Assembly: GCA_900322135.1 (NCBI GenBank)
Contig: ONYP01000028.1
Coordinates: 1 to 40,123, forward strand
DNA from: an uncultured Prevotellaceae bacterium
Lineage (GTDB): Bacteria; Bacteroidota; Bacteroidia; Bacteroidales; Muribaculaceae
Length of the DNA stretch: 40,123 nt
Reading direction: 5' to 3'
Part shown: in pieces, positions 25,429 through 35,400 of the stretch
Layout: each line of letters begins with the position of its first letter
How positions within the stretch are numbered: position 1 is the stretch's first letter
Position numbers and translations under genes: made by a program
Notes under the pieces: generated by a model
Told to the model about the DNA's origin: nothing
Databases searched by the model: none
What the model saw: the letters and a program-made list of their open reading frames with translations, nothing else

Positions 25429-26187
25429 ATGAAAACAAAATTATTAGTTATGGCAATGATGATTATCGGTGCGTTGGGCGGTTGCGCAGCGCACAGTTCA
25501 GACAGCGTTGAAGAGGGTTGTGATGTGTTTGAGACCAAGGACGGAACGACAGTGAAGATGTACTGCATCAAGCACGGCAGCGTGCGCATGCAGGTGGGCG
25601 ACAAGTGGATCTATGTGGACCCGGTGACCACGGCAGTGAAGCCCGAGACCGACTATTCTACCCTACCCAAGGCCGATTACATCCTGGTGACGCACGAGCA
25701 CTTTGACCACCTGGACTCGGTGGCGATCAGCCAGTTGACCAAACAGGGTACCGTGCTCATCACCAATGCCCGCTGCCACGACCTGCTGGGCGGCAAGGGC
25801 GATGTGATGGCCAACGGTTACAGCCGCACCCTGGCCGAGGGCTGGACCGTGGACGCTGTGCCCGCCTATAACAACTCGCCCGATAAACTGCAGTTCCACC
25901 CCAAGGGCCGTGACAACGGCTTCGTGCTGACCGTTGAGGGCATGCGCATCTACATTGCCGGCGACACCGAGGACATCCCCGAGATGGCCGACATCAAGGA
26001 CATCGATGTGGCCTTCCTGCCCTGCAACCTGCCCTACACGATGACGCCCGAGCAGTGTGCCCATGCCGCCACGATGATCCAGCCCACCGTGCTTTTCCCC
26101 TACCATTATGGCCAGACCGACATCCAGCAAGTGGTGAAGCTCCTGGAGGGCAGCAACATCGATGTGCGCATCCGCGACTACCAGTGA
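25429..26187 (+). CDS. MBL-fold metal-dependent hydrolase, predicted lipoprotein
   Basis: A 252-residue protein with a lipoprotein-like signal (GALGGC, Cys19) and a metallo-beta-lactamase fold of the UlaG/YtkL-like type. The metal motif HEHFDHLD begins at His89 (THEHFDHLD), later ligand candidates are GDTEDIPEM and the C-terminal FPYHYGQTD. Family members hydrolyse varied phosphoesters or lactones, so the substrate is unknown. The predicted location outside the inner membrane is unusual for UlaG-like enzymes, which are cytoplasmic. It stands alone; the stop codon overlaps a period-7 array and a terminator follows. Confidence 0.85.
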   Translation: MKTKLLVMAMMIIGALGGCAAHSSDSVEEGCDVFETKDGTTVKMYCIKHGSVRMQVGDKWIYVDPVTTAVKPETDYSTLPKADYILVTHEHFDHLDSVAISQLTKQGTVLITNARCHDLLGGKGDVMANGYSRTLAEGWTVDAVPAYNNSPDKLQFHPKGRDNGFVLTVEGMRIYIAGDTEDIPEMADIKDIDVAFLPCNLPYTMTPEQCAHAATMIQPTVLFPYHYGQTDIQQVVKLLEGSNIDVRIRDYQ

Positions 26188-26214
26188 ATCAGGAGTCAGG
26201 AATCAGGAATTAAA
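26187..26214. repeat. Period-7 array after the MBL-fold gene
   Basis: Heptamers AATCAGG, AGTCAGG, AATCAGG, AATTAAA begin on the last base of the stop codon. Confidence 0.65.
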
Positions 26215-26217
26215 AGA

Positions 26218-26249
26218 CTGCCGCCGTGTCGTGAGTGACGCGGCGGCAG
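26218..26249 (+). terminator. Terminator of the MBL-fold gene
   Basis: Stem CTGCCGCCG / CGGCGGCAG with an inner GTC/GAC pair, followed by CCGTTTTGTTT. Confidence 0.8.
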
Positions 26250-26317
26250 CCGTTTTGTTTGCGGTAATCTTGAGGCGGGCAAACAGTCTTTAAACTTTAA
26301 CCACTAACCTCAAAACA

Positions 26318-26351
26318 TCACGGGCATCAAGCAACCGCTTGATGCCCGTGA
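26318..26351. terminator. Second strong hairpin between convergent genes
   Basis: A perfect 15-bp stem TCACGGGCATCAAGC / GCTTGATGCCCGTGA with loop AACC. On the minus strand it follows the SusD-2 terminator and is followed by TGTTTTG, so it may act as a backup terminator. Confidence 0.7.
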
Positions 26352-26365
26352 CTATCGTAGAGTTC

Positions 26366-26386
26366 TCTAAACCCTAAATTCTAAAT
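26366..26386. repeat. Period-7 array downstream of SusD-2
   Basis: Three heptamers in register, TCTAAAC, CCTAAAT, TCTAAAT, lie between the two hairpins. This is the shortest of the arrays and the weakest case. Confidence 0.45.
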
Positions 26387-26418
26387 TTCAAGAGTGCCAA
26401 GCGCTTGACACTCTTGAA
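26387..26418 (-). terminator. Terminator of the SusC-2/SusD-2 operon
   Basis: Arms TTCAAGAGTG / CACTCTTGAA enclose a self-complementary CAAGCGCTTG. It begins 7 bp after the SusD-2 stop on the minus strand. Confidence 0.7.
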
Positions 26419-26425
26419 TAAAGTT

Positions 26426-28141
26426 TTACCAACCGGGGTTCTGGCCAATCTCGGGATTCAGGTTGCGCTGATCGTCGGGAATGGGGAGCAGGTTGTACTT
26501 GGGATCCCATTTGCGGGGAGCACCGTTGTTGGAGCAGTTGATGTAACCGTCGGCATCAACATTGATTTCACCGAGGCTGATGGCATCAAATCCAGCAACA
26601 TAGGCACCACGGCACAGGTTGGGATTGTTGTCGGTGTCGAGCAGCGAGAGCTGGTTCCAGCGCAGCAGTGACCAGTAACGGTCGTTCATGCAGTACATCA
26701 TCTCGACGCGGCGCTCACGGCGAACCTCCCAAATGATGGGGCTAACACCCATGTTGTTGGCGGGATCGGCCTCAACACTGGTCATCAGGTGGGGCATGCT
26801 CACGCGGTCACGCAGCAGGTTGATGGACTTGTCGAGGTCGCTCTGGGTGATGTTACCCAGCTCGGCGCAAGCCTCGGCATAGTTCAGCAGGATCTCGGCA
26901 TACCAGAAGATGGGGGCGTCGGTCCAGTTACCATAGGTGCTCTGACGGTTGGTGTTGTCGATCAGGTTGGTATCAAACAGGAACACACCATAGCCCGTCG
27001 AAGCGGTCGACTGGGCACCACCGAAGCGGGCGTAACCACAACCGGGGAATTGGAGGATCTTGTCCACCTGGGCGCTCAGGCGCGGGTCGCGGTTGGCCAG
27101 CACATTGCTGATGTCGATGTGGGGAGCCTCGCCCAGACCCGAGTTGTCGTCGAGGACAACCACGGTACCGTGGTCAGTCTTGTTCAGGCTGGTGGTAGCC
27201 AGGGGCTTACCATCCTTGAACAGGTAGCTGTCGAAGGCGTCCTTGGTCATACCATTAACCTGTGTAGAACCGCAGGTGTAGTCGATAGTACCATGGGCAA
27301 AGGTGCTCTGGATGTACTTCTTGTACATGATCATCTCGGGGTTACCGGCCAGGTCAAGCGAGTTGAAGTTGGCCTGGTAGTTGCTGTTCAGGCTGAACTT
27401 GCCCGAGTTCATGATTTCCAAGCAAGCGTTCTTGGCCTCGTTGAGGTAACGGGCGGCACGCTCGTTGTTCTTGGTTACATACTTGCTGTAGTCGCCCTCA
27501 TAGAGGCAAACCTCGGCCTTCATGGCCAGGGCAACCCACTTGTTGAACGCGGTGCGGGAGTTGTCGTTGTCGGTGATGTTGGCGCAAGCGAAGTTCAAGT
27601 CCTCAAGCACCTTGTCCATCACATCGTTGCGGGGCTGACGGGGACCGTACAGGATCTCGGTGTCACTGGGATCGAGTTCCTTTTCCACCCAGTAGCAGTC
27701 ACCATAGTTGCGGACAACCTTGTAGTGCTGCCATGCACGGTACAGGCGGCCGATGCCCAGCCAGTTGGCCTTCTTGGCATCGCTCATAGAAGCGACATTG
27801 GGAACAGCAGCGATAAGGGTGTTGGCACGACGAATCTCCACATAGGGGGTGTTCCAAGCACCAGCGCTACCGGGAACATTCATATAGGTCCACTTGGTGA
27901 TACCGGTCGAGGCCTGGTCGTCGTTCAGCGTGTTGAAGTAGTAGTCACCGCTACCGCTACCGTACCCCGTGAAGGTGTTGTAGAAGTAGTTGGCGAACAA
28001 CTGAACATTGGTCTCACTGGTAAAATAGTTGTCCTTGGTAAACTGATCATAGGGTTCGGTGTCGAGGATATCATCGCACGAAACCAACGAGAGCATGAAA
28101 ACACCCAGGCCAGCCAGTATAATTGATTTGAAAAGTTTCAT
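26426..28141 (-). CDS. SusD/RagB-family lipoprotein (SusD-2)
   Basis: A 571-residue surface lipoprotein partner of SusC-2. The signal peptide MKLFKSIILAGLGVFMLSLV is followed by SC (acylated Cys22) and DDILDTEP, an acidic export signal. RagB/SusD helices are visible: LGIGRLYRAWQHYKVVRNYGD, and a C-terminal YAEILLNYAEACAELG, then IIWEVRRERRVEMM. It ends in the standard SusD tail (YNLLPIPDDQRNLNPEIGQNPGW). It lies 56 bp after SusC-2. The first 27 bases of the gene are identical to SusD-3, although the mature proteins belong to different SusD subfamilies. The ligand is unknown. Confidence 0.94.
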   Translation of the reverse strand: MKLFKSIILAGLGVFMLSLVSCDDILDTEPYDQFTKDNYFTSETNVQLFANYFYNTFTGYGSGSGDYYFNTLNDDQASTGITKWTYMNVPGSAGAWNTPYVEIRRANTLIAAVPNVASMSDAKKANWLGIGRLYRAWQHYKVVRNYGDCYWVEKELDPSDTEILYGPRQPRNDVMDKVLEDLNFACANITDNDNSRTAFNKWVALAMKAEVCLYEGDYSKYVTKNNERAARYLNEAKNACLEIMNSGKFSLNSNYQANFNSLDLAGNPEMIMYKKYIQSTFAHGTIDYTCGSTQVNGMTKDAFDSYLFKDGKPLATTSLNKTDHGTVVVLDDNSGLGEAPHIDISNVLANRDPRLSAQVDKILQFPGCGYARFGGAQSTASTGYGVFLFDTNLIDNTNRQSTYGNWTDAPIFWYAEILLNYAEACAELGNITQSDLDKSINLLRDRVSMPHLMTSVEADPANNMGVSPIIWEVRRERRVEMMYCMNDRYWSLLRWNQLSLLDTDNNPNLCRGAYVAGFDAISLGEINVDADGYINCSNNGAPRKWDPKYNLLPIPDDQRNLNPEIGQNPGW

Positions 28142-28353
28142 AATTATATCTGTTTTTATTAGTTTCTAGTTTTTAGTTTCTAGTCCCTAGTTGATAATTA
28201 CTTCACGATGATCTCACAGATGGAAACGCGGTTCCAGCTCAGTTCATCAAACATGTTGCTGATGCCCTGGCCCTTGGCGTTGATGCGCTTGGCATCGATA
28301 CCATACTTCTTGACGAGCATATCCTTCACGCTGGCGGCACGGCCGTTAGCGAG
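28102..28353. repeat. Left arm of the 250-bp inverted repeat around the divergent SusC pair
   Basis: This segment covers the end of the SusC-2 OmpA module, the SusC-SusD spacer and the SusD-2 signal-peptide codons. It matches 36027-36275 in inverted orientation. It contains a 58-bp perfect block (28296-28353) and a 57-bp perfect block (28115-28171). The spacer differs by one 3-bp indel and one substitution. Confidence 0.85.
28160..28194. repeat. Period-7 array in the SusC-2/SusD-2 spacer
   Basis: Five heptamers: TAGTTTC, TAGTTTT, TAGTTTC, TAGTCCC, TAGTTGA. It starts 3 bp from the SusC-2 stop codon and is nearly the same as the array after SusC-3. Confidence 0.75.
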
Positions 28354-31300
28354 GTCGATGTTGTGGTCGGCAGGACCGTCCTTGGAGGCATAACCGTTGA
28401 TGGTGCAGGTAGCCTCGGGATGGCTCTTCATGTAAGCGGCGATGCGCTCCACATTGGGCTGCTGGTCGGTACCGACGGCGGTCTTGTTCACGGGGAAGTG
28501 AACGAGGATGGTCATGTACTGCAGCGACTTGTCGATCATGTTGCCCTTGCTCTTCTGGCAGTCGTTCAGGTCTCGCTGGAGCTGAGCGTTGCGGTTGTTG
28601 GCAGCGTTGAGCTGGTTCTGCAGTTCGGCCAGACGGTTGTTGTAGTTGTTCTCGGCATCGGCGAGCTGTGCGCGCAGGTCATTGATCTGAGCGTTCAGGG
28701 CGCTATTGTCAACATTGCCGGCAACGGCGGTGCGGCTGTTGCTGCCGAAGGTCAGCTGCAGACCCACACTGTAGGTGCGCATGATGGGATCGGTACGGCC
28801 CCAAACGGCGTTACCATAGCTACCCACACCGGTGTTGATCTCGGGATCGAGACCGGTACCGTTGCTGTGGTTGATGATGTCGAACAGGTTGTCGGTCGAA
28901 GCGTAGATGCGCAGTTTCTCGATGAGAGCCTTGCGGGTCAAGTGCTGAGGCAGCGTGTAACCCACGGTGATGTTCTTCATGCGCAGGTAGCTCATGTTCA
29001 CCAGATACTTGGTCTGGGGATAGAAGTTGAACTTACCCAGATCGAGGATGTCGCTCGAAGCGGTACCACGGCCAGCGCCACCAGCCCACATGCGGGGGAA
29101 CTCGGCGCCCTGGTCGATAATGCCGTTGGCATAGTCGGCCTCGGTAACATAGTCAGTCTGGTTGGTGTAGATAGCGTCAGCACCACGCATGAACGGCATG
29201 ACGAATGCAGACTGGGTCCACATGTCGCGCTTGCCCACGCCCTGCAGGTAGAAGTCAACATCGAAGCCCTTCCAGGCAGCGCCCAGACGCAGCGAGTACT
29301 GATAGCGCGGGGTGAAGTTACCGATGCGCTTCAGGTCACCGTGGTCCTCGGGAGTACCCTTACCCCAGTCGATGACGCCGTCACCGTTCAGGTCCTTGAA
29401 CTTGATGTCACCAGGGCCGTAAACGAAGCCGTTGGACTGCAGCTTGGTCTGGCTAGCAACACCGTTGGCATAGGTGCCGTCGGCGTTGAAGTCGTTGAAG
29501 TCGAAGTAGCGGTCGGTCTCGAAGCCCCAGATCTCGCCATACTCCTTGCCGGAGTAGTTGGTGTTGATCATGTTGTTGCTGTCCCAAGTGGTGACCTTGG
29601 TCTTGTAGTCATTGACGATGGCAGTAACATAGAAGTCAACAGCACCGATGCGGTTGCGGTAGTCAACAGCGAGTTCCCAACCACGGGTGCGCATCGAACC
29701 TGCGTTCTCCCATGCGGCGCTAGCACCCAGTACTGAAGGCATAGCCTTACCGGGAGCGAGCATGTCCTTGGTGTCACGCTGATACCAGTCGGCGGTCACA
29801 TTCAGGTGGCCGTTGAAGAAGGCCAGGTCAAGACCGACATTGGTGGTGTGGATCTTCTCCCAAGTCAGAGACTCGGAAACCAGTTTGGGAGCCGAGAAGT
29901 AGTCATACTTGGAGTTGCCGTTGCCGATCCAGTTCACAGCGTTGGTCTGCTTGGCCATGGTCTCGAGGAACATGTTGGAACCGATTTCCTGGTTACCGAT
30001 CACACCATAAGATGCACGGATCTTGGCATTGCTGATGGCGTCCTTGATGGGCTCCCAGAACTTCATCTCGCTGATGCGCCAGCCGATAGATGCCGAGGGG
30101 AAGAATGCCCACTGATCCTTCTTGGGGAACTTGCTCGAACCGTCGTAGCGGCCGTTCAACTCGAGCAGGAAGATGCCCTTGTAGTCATAGTTGATGCGGC
30201 CGAAGAAGCCTGCCGAACCCCAGTGGGTGTGGGCGTGGCTGTAGCTGTAGTCCTCGTTGGTGAGTGCCAGCTCAGGCATGTTGAGGTCCTGAATGCCGTG
30301 ACGCTCGTAGTAGAGGTACTCATACTCATACTTGTCCACATTGGCACCCAACTTCAGGTTGAAGTTGTGGGCGTCGTTGATGGAGCGGTGCCAGTCGAAG
30401 TAACCGTTAGCCACATGGTTGTAACGGTTGCTGCGGTCGGTCTCGATGAAGGTCGAGCCGGTGATGTCCACGGGACCCTGGGGGTTCAGACCCCAAGTGT
30501 TGTAAACAACCGAGGGGAGACCGACGCCCTTGTAGCGGGTGTTACGCTGGATAAAGGTGTAGTCGGCATTGAAGCTCAGACCGTAACCGAAGTCAATCTT
30601 GGCGAATGCGCCCAGACTCAGGTTGTTCATCTTGTAGTAGCAATCACCACCGGTGTTGCGGCCACCGATCATGGTGCGGGCGTCATACTGCTTGCCGTCG
30701 TTAGGATCTACAAAGTAGCCGTAGGGGCCGAAGAACGAACCCCAGCGCCACAGGTACTGGTAGGTACCGGCACCGCGCTTGTAGGGGGTCTCATAGGTAC
30801 GATCAACATAGCTGATACGGGTGCCGACCTCCAACCAGTCGGTAGCACGAACCGACACATTGGAAGTAACATTGTACTTGCGGAACTTGTCGGGGTTGAA
30901 GTTCATCAGCGACTGCTTCTGGTTGTAACCAACCGAGGTGTAGAAGTTGATGCGGCCCGAGTTACCGGTTACACTCAGGGTGTGGCTCTGGCTGGGAGCG
31001 TGGTTGTTGAACATGATGCCGGGCACATCCCAGTTGGCATAGTAACCGTTCTCATCATAGTCGTCACCATAGACCATCTGACGATATTTGTCCTTGATGT
31101 CGCCATGCTTCTTGATCCAGTTGTTGATACCGTTCTGGAAGGCCTCGCTGTCCATGTACATACCGAAGAGCTCCGATGCAACGCCCATGCGGTGGTTCAC
31201 ATCGTTCAGTGCGCTCACCTGGGTGGGAACATTGGGATAGTCGGGCAAGGTGGTTGCCTGGCTCCAAGCGAAGTTGTTGTTGTAACTTACCCTCACATTG

Positions 31301-32040
31301 TCCTTGACATGGGCGGTCCTGGTGGTAATCAGAACAACGCCAAAGGCTGCACGGGTACCGTAGATCGAGGTCGAAGCAGCATCCTTCAAGACGCTGATGT
31401 TCTCGATGTCGGCGGGGTTCAGGTCACCCAGCGACTCAACGGGCACACCGTCAACGATGTACAACGGTGTGGAAACACCGCTGTTGGACAGGGTACCGAT
31501 ACCACGGATGACGATTGACGGGTCGGCGCTGATGTCACCGTTGGCGTTCAAAATCGTCAAGCCGGGGACGGTTCCCTGCAGCGACTTGCGGACATCGGTC
31601 TCGGACTTGGAACCGAGCACCTTGTCCACATCCACGGTGCTCACAGCACCGGTCAGGTTGGCCTTGCGCTGCGTACCGTAACCCACGACAACGACCTCGT
31701 CGAGCTTGGCGTTATCCTCGGCAAGGATGACGCGCATGCCGTTGCTGGCACGCAACTCCTGGGTTTTGTAGCCGATGAAGGAAACCTGCAACTTGGCGTT
31801 AGGGCTTGCCTTGAACGAGAAGTTACCGTCCACATCGGTTGTTGTGCCGCGGGTCGTTCCTACTTCGACAATGCTGGCGCCGATGACGGGTTCACCCTGT
31901 TCATCGACAACGCGGCCTGTCACAATGCTGGTGGCGGAGTTAGCCGACACCTGGGGCGCGGGTGCTGCCTGGGCCTGACTACTATAGCCAGTGCCGCAGA
32001 GCATTAACAGTGCGCCCAAAAGAGCTAAATGTCTTTTCAT
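28198..32040 (-). CDS. SusC/RagA TonB-dependent transporter with coiled-coil and OmpA-like C-terminus (SusC-2)
   Basis: A 1280-residue outer-membrane importer. The ATG at 32040 is preferred to the in-frame GTG at 32046 because it gives MKRHLALLGALLMLCG, a normal signal peptide. A carboxypeptidase-regulatory-like domain follows (TGRVVDEQGEPVIGASIVEV), then a TonB-box region (LDEVVVVGYGTQRKANLTGA), a plug with LYIVDGVPVESLGDLNPAD and TSIYGTRAAFGVVLITTR, and a barrel ending near TYSVGLQLTFG. Beyond it are a coiled coil (about 1108-1160, SALNAQINDLRAQLADAE onward, one Cys) and an OmpA-like domain (about 1170-1280; MTILVHFP, GYASKDG, GRAASVKDML, WNRVSICEI). The SusC class is the standard RagA type and pairs with SusD-2. 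It shares its promoter region with SusC-3. Confidence 0.93.
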   Translation of the reverse strand: MKRHLALLGALLMLCGTGYSSQAQAAPAPQVSANSATSIVTGRVVDEQGEPVIGASIVEVGTTRGTTTDVDGNFSFKASPNAKLQVSFIGYKTQELRASNGMRVILAEDNAKLDEVVVVGYGTQRKANLTGAVSTVDVDKVLGSKSETDVRKSLQGTVPGLTILNANGDISADPSIVIRGIGTLSNSGVSTPLYIVDGVPVESLGDLNPADIENISVLKDAASTSIYGTRAAFGVVLITTRTAHVKDNVRVSYNNNFAWSQATTLPDYPNVPTQVSALNDVNHRMGVASELFGMYMDSEAFQNGINNWIKKHGDIKDKYRQMVYGDDYDENGYYANWDVPGIMFNNHAPSQSHTLSVTGNSGRINFYTSVGYNQKQSLMNFNPDKFRKYNVTSNVSVRATDWLEVGTRISYVDRTYETPYKRGAGTYQYLWRWGSFFGPYGYFVDPNDGKQYDARTMIGGRNTGGDCYYKMNNLSLGAFAKIDFGYGLSFNADYTFIQRNTRYKGVGLPSVVYNTWGLNPQGPVDITGSTFIETDRSNRYNHVANGYFDWHRSINDAHNFNLKLGANVDKYEYEYLYYERHGIQDLNMPELALTNEDYSYSHAHTHWGSAGFFGRINYDYKGIFLLELNGRYDGSSKFPKKDQWAFFPSASIGWRISEMKFWEPIKDAISNAKIRASYGVIGNQEIGSNMFLETMAKQTNAVNWIGNGNSKYDYFSAPKLVSESLTWEKIHTTNVGLDLAFFNGHLNVTADWYQRDTKDMLAPGKAMPSVLGASAAWENAGSMRTRGWELAVDYRNRIGAVDFYVTAIVNDYKTKVTTWDSNNMINTNYSGKEYGEIWGFETDRYFDFNDFNADGTYANGVASQTKLQSNGFVYGPGDIKFKDLNGDGVIDWGKGTPEDHGDLKRIGNFTPRYQYSLRLGAAWKGFDVDFYLQGVGKRDMWTQSAFVMPFMRGADAIYTNQTDYVTEADYANGIIDQGAEFPRMWAGGAGRGTASSDILDLGKFNFYPQTKYLVNMSYLRMKNITVGYTLPQHLTRKALIEKLRIYASTDNLFDIINHSNGTGLDPEINTGVGSYGNAVWGRTDPIMRTYSVGLQLTFGSNSRTAVAGNVDNSALNAQINDLRAQLADAENNYNNRLAELQNQLNAANNRNAQLQRDLNDCQKSKGNMIDKSLQYMTILVHFPVNKTAVGTDQQPNVERIAAYMKSHPEATCTINGYASKDGPADHNIDLANGRAASVKDMLVKKYGIDAKRINAKGQGISNMFDELSWNRVSICEIIVK

Positions 32041-32145
32041 AAGCACGATTGATAAATTGTTAATATTGTTAGTTAATTCAGTTTATACTTGACTTGTTTT
32101 GCCGCAATGCGCATGTAACGCATCTTATAATTTTTTAACAAAGTG

Positions 32146-32177
32146 CAAAATTCTATATTTTTTTTGAAATAGCCAAA
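32146..32177 (-). promoter_or_regulatory. Promoter of SusC-2
   Basis: On the minus strand a -33 TTTG (32174-32177), a 20-bp spacer and an imperfect -7 GAATTTTG (32146-32153) are followed by CACTTTG, similar to the sequence after the SusC-1 -7 element. Confidence 0.5.
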
Positions 32178-32298
32178 AAAACGGAGCCATTTTACAAATA
32201 CAAATGTTAAAAACTACAAAAAATCGTACATAATCCCAAAATAGATGTCTTCAAACTACTGTTTTCGGTTATTTGAATAGATTTTTTTCCTTAATTTT

Positions 32299-32329
32299 TT
32301 TGTCATGTGAATTTTTGTTTGCAAATTTG
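32299..32329 (+). promoter_or_regulatory. Promoter of SusC-3
   Basis: A -33 TTTG (32299-32302), a 19-bp spacer and an imperfect -7 CAAATTTG (32322-32329) are followed by CCTACTTG. The SusC-1 promoter has GCATACTTG in the same place. Confidence 0.5.
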
Positions 32330-32469
32330 CCTACTTGATTGTCGATTTTCGGCATCTTTAGGCAATGATATCTAAGAACCATGTGAACCATTGAATGTTT
32401 AGAACTTAGAGACAAAAATTATGATAGTCATTTAATTTCAAATTTTTAAAAATTTAAAAGTAAGTGCGT

Positions 32470-35400
32470 ATGAAAAAACAATTAGCACTGTTGGCCGCGC
32501 TGGCAATTGCCTGCGGAGCACCGGCTGGGATGACATCGCTTCCCAGCACGGGTTTCACAGCCCAGGCCCAGGCCAACAAAGTCTCTGGCGTCATACGCGA
32601 CGCCCAAGGTGAGCCCCTCATCGGCGCGACCGTCAAGGTCAAGGGTACCAACCGCGGTACCGCTACCGATGTAGACGGCAGGTATTCAATCGTCGCCAAC
32701 CGTGGTGATGTGCTCGTTGTGTCCTACATTGGCAGCAAACCCATGGAGGTTACCGTGGGCAGCGGTGCCATGGACATCAACATGCAGGCCAATGACCAAG
32801 TCCTCGACGAGGTTGTTGTAACCGCACTCGGTATCCGCAAGGACAAGAAGTCGCTGGGTTATGCAGTCGACGACCTGAAGGCTGAGGAGCTGATGCGCAA
32901 CAAGAGCGCTAACGCCATCAACTCGCTGTCAGGTAAGATTGCTGGTGTGAACATCACCCAGTCGTCGGGTGCCGCCGGTTCTGGTGCCCAGATCATCCTG
33001 CGTGGTGGTACCTCGGTTGCTGAGAATCGCGACAGCCAGCCGCTGTTCGTTGTGGATGGTGTCATCTACGACAACTCGGCAGGTATTGTGGGTAACTCGG
33101 CATTCGACGGTATGATGAACAGCGCCACCACCTCTTCCAACCGTGTGATGGATATCAACCCCGAGGATATCGAGAGCATGTCGATTCTGAAAGGCCCGGC
33201 CGCATCGGCGCTTTACGGTTCGCGTGCTGCCAACGGTGTTGTGATGATCACCACCAAGAAAGGTAAGGAAGGCCACACCGAGATCAGCTTCTCGGGTAAG
33301 ATGATTGCCTCGATGGTGAAGGACCTGCCCAAGACCCAGAAGGAGTTTGTTCGCGGTTACATGACCGACATGTACAACGACGCTGGCCAGTGGACCGGTC
33401 TTGAGATCAAGGACGACAGTTACAACTCATGGGGTCCCAAGGCTAATGTTCCCTTCTATGACAACCTGAAGAACTTCTTCGAGACGGGTATCATCTGGGA
33501 CACCAACTTGAGCGTTAGCGGTGGTACCAAGAACAACAACTTCTTCCTGAGCGGTTCATTCTACGATCAGGACGGTATCGTTCCCACCACGGGCTACACC
33601 AAGACGACCTTCCGCTTCAACGGTGAGCAGAAGGTGGGCAAGTTCACCTTCGGCGCCAACGCCGCTTACAGTGATGCCCGCACCGTGAAGACCCTGACTG
33701 GTGCCGCTCTGTACGGTTCCAGTGGTACTGGTGCCCTCTATGCAGCCTACAACTGGGCTCCCAGCGATGACATGCGCCACTATCTCAACGAGGATGGCAC
33801 TCGCTATCGCATGTTCGGTGACCAGTTCCAGCCCTGGGACGAGCGCGACAACCCCTACTGGATTGTCAACAAGAACAAGATGACCGATGACACCGAGCGT
33901 GGGATCTGTTCGACTGGTGGTGGCTGAGCTACCGCATGGGTGTCGACAGTTACACCACCCAGAGCCACAACGAGATCGCTCCTGGCGGTGCCATCAAGCA
34001 GATTTGGCAGCGCGGTATGTTGAGCGACAACATGTACAAGTATCGCTACCTGAGCAACAACCTGATGTCGAACTGGAACAAGCAGTTCGGTGACTTTAAC
34101 ATCAACTTGATGTTGGGTGGTTCTACTGACTACACCAAGACCCGTCGCGACTATGAGTCGGCTTGGAACTTTGGTGTTGCCAACTTCTTCAGTTATGAGA
34201 ATGCCAGCGATGCCGACAAGAAGTTCTCGCATGGCAGCAGCAAGAAGCGCATGGTATCGGCCTTCGGTGAGTTCCGCATCGACTGGCGCAACGCCATCTT
34301 CCTGACCGTTACCGGCCGTAACGACTGGGATTCGACCCTGCCCAAGGACAACTGGAGTTACTTCTATCCCAGCGTGAGCGGCGCTATCGCCTTCACCGAG
34401 CTCTTCCGTGAGAACCTGCCCGAATGGTTCTCGTTCGGTAAGATCCGTGCCAGCTGGGCCGAGGTAGGTAAGGGTACCAACCCCTATGTTACCAACACTT
34501 ATCTGTGGCCTGTAGGCACCTATCTGGAGGGTATGGTTGGTCTGGGTAACACCTGGACCCGCGGTAACCCCTATCTGAAGCCCGAGCGCACCCGTTCGAC
34601 CGAGGTTGGTCTGGAGTTGCGCTTCATCCAGAACCGCTTGAAATTTGATGTTGCTTACTATACCAACAACTCGTTTGACCTGATTCTGCAACCCCGTGGT
34701 CCCCAGTCTACCGGTTACATCTTCTGCTCGGTTAACTCTGGTGATGTTTACAACAAGGGTCTTGAGATCAGCCTGAGTGGTACTCCCATCCAGCATGAGA
34801 ACTTCATCTGGGAAACCGGTATCAATGTCTATGGCAACCGTGGCACCGTGGGTGACCTGGTTAACGGTATCGATGTTATGTACCTGACCGATGTACAGTA
34901 TGGTGGCGCCAAGGCTGCCAGCTACAACCATGGCAACTTCATGGGTATCGACGGTACCAAGTGGAACCGCAACAGCGAGGGTAAGCTCATCCTTGACAAG
35001 AACGGCTTCCCCACCACCGACAGCAAGGCCTATGAGGTCGGCGACCGTGAGGCCAAGTGGCAGGGTGGTTTCAACAACACCTTCACTTTCTTCAAGAACT
35101 GGACCTTCAACATGTTGTGGGAGTTCCGCTGGGGCGGCGATGTCTTCAACGGCACCAAGTATGCCATGTCGATGAGCGGCGTGAGCGAGCTCAGCGGCGA
35201 CTGGCGCAACCAGACCCTGACTATCGAGGGTGTTGATGGCGACGGCAACCCCGTTTCCAACACCTGGGAGGCTGGTAAGAACTATGTCTTCAACGGCAAC
35301 GAGACCAGTGGCTACAACATCATCAAGAGCTACTATACCGGTGCTTACAACTACGAGGTTCGCAATTGGATCACCTATGTGAAGAGCCTGCGTCTGCGCA

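Larger units (their letters stand above)
32041..32469. other. Divergent promoter region between SusC-2 and SusC-3
   Basis: About 430 AT-rich bases hold one promoter per direction and leaders of roughly 100 and 140 nt. A small ATGCG/CGCAT inverted repeat lies at 32107-32123. No sigma-factor or regulator gene is present. Confidence 0.65.

Noticed and set aside
33895-33940. Programmed frameshifting in SusC-3
   Set aside because: There is no slippery heptamer at the junction, and codons are missing, so slippage would not restore the expected protein.
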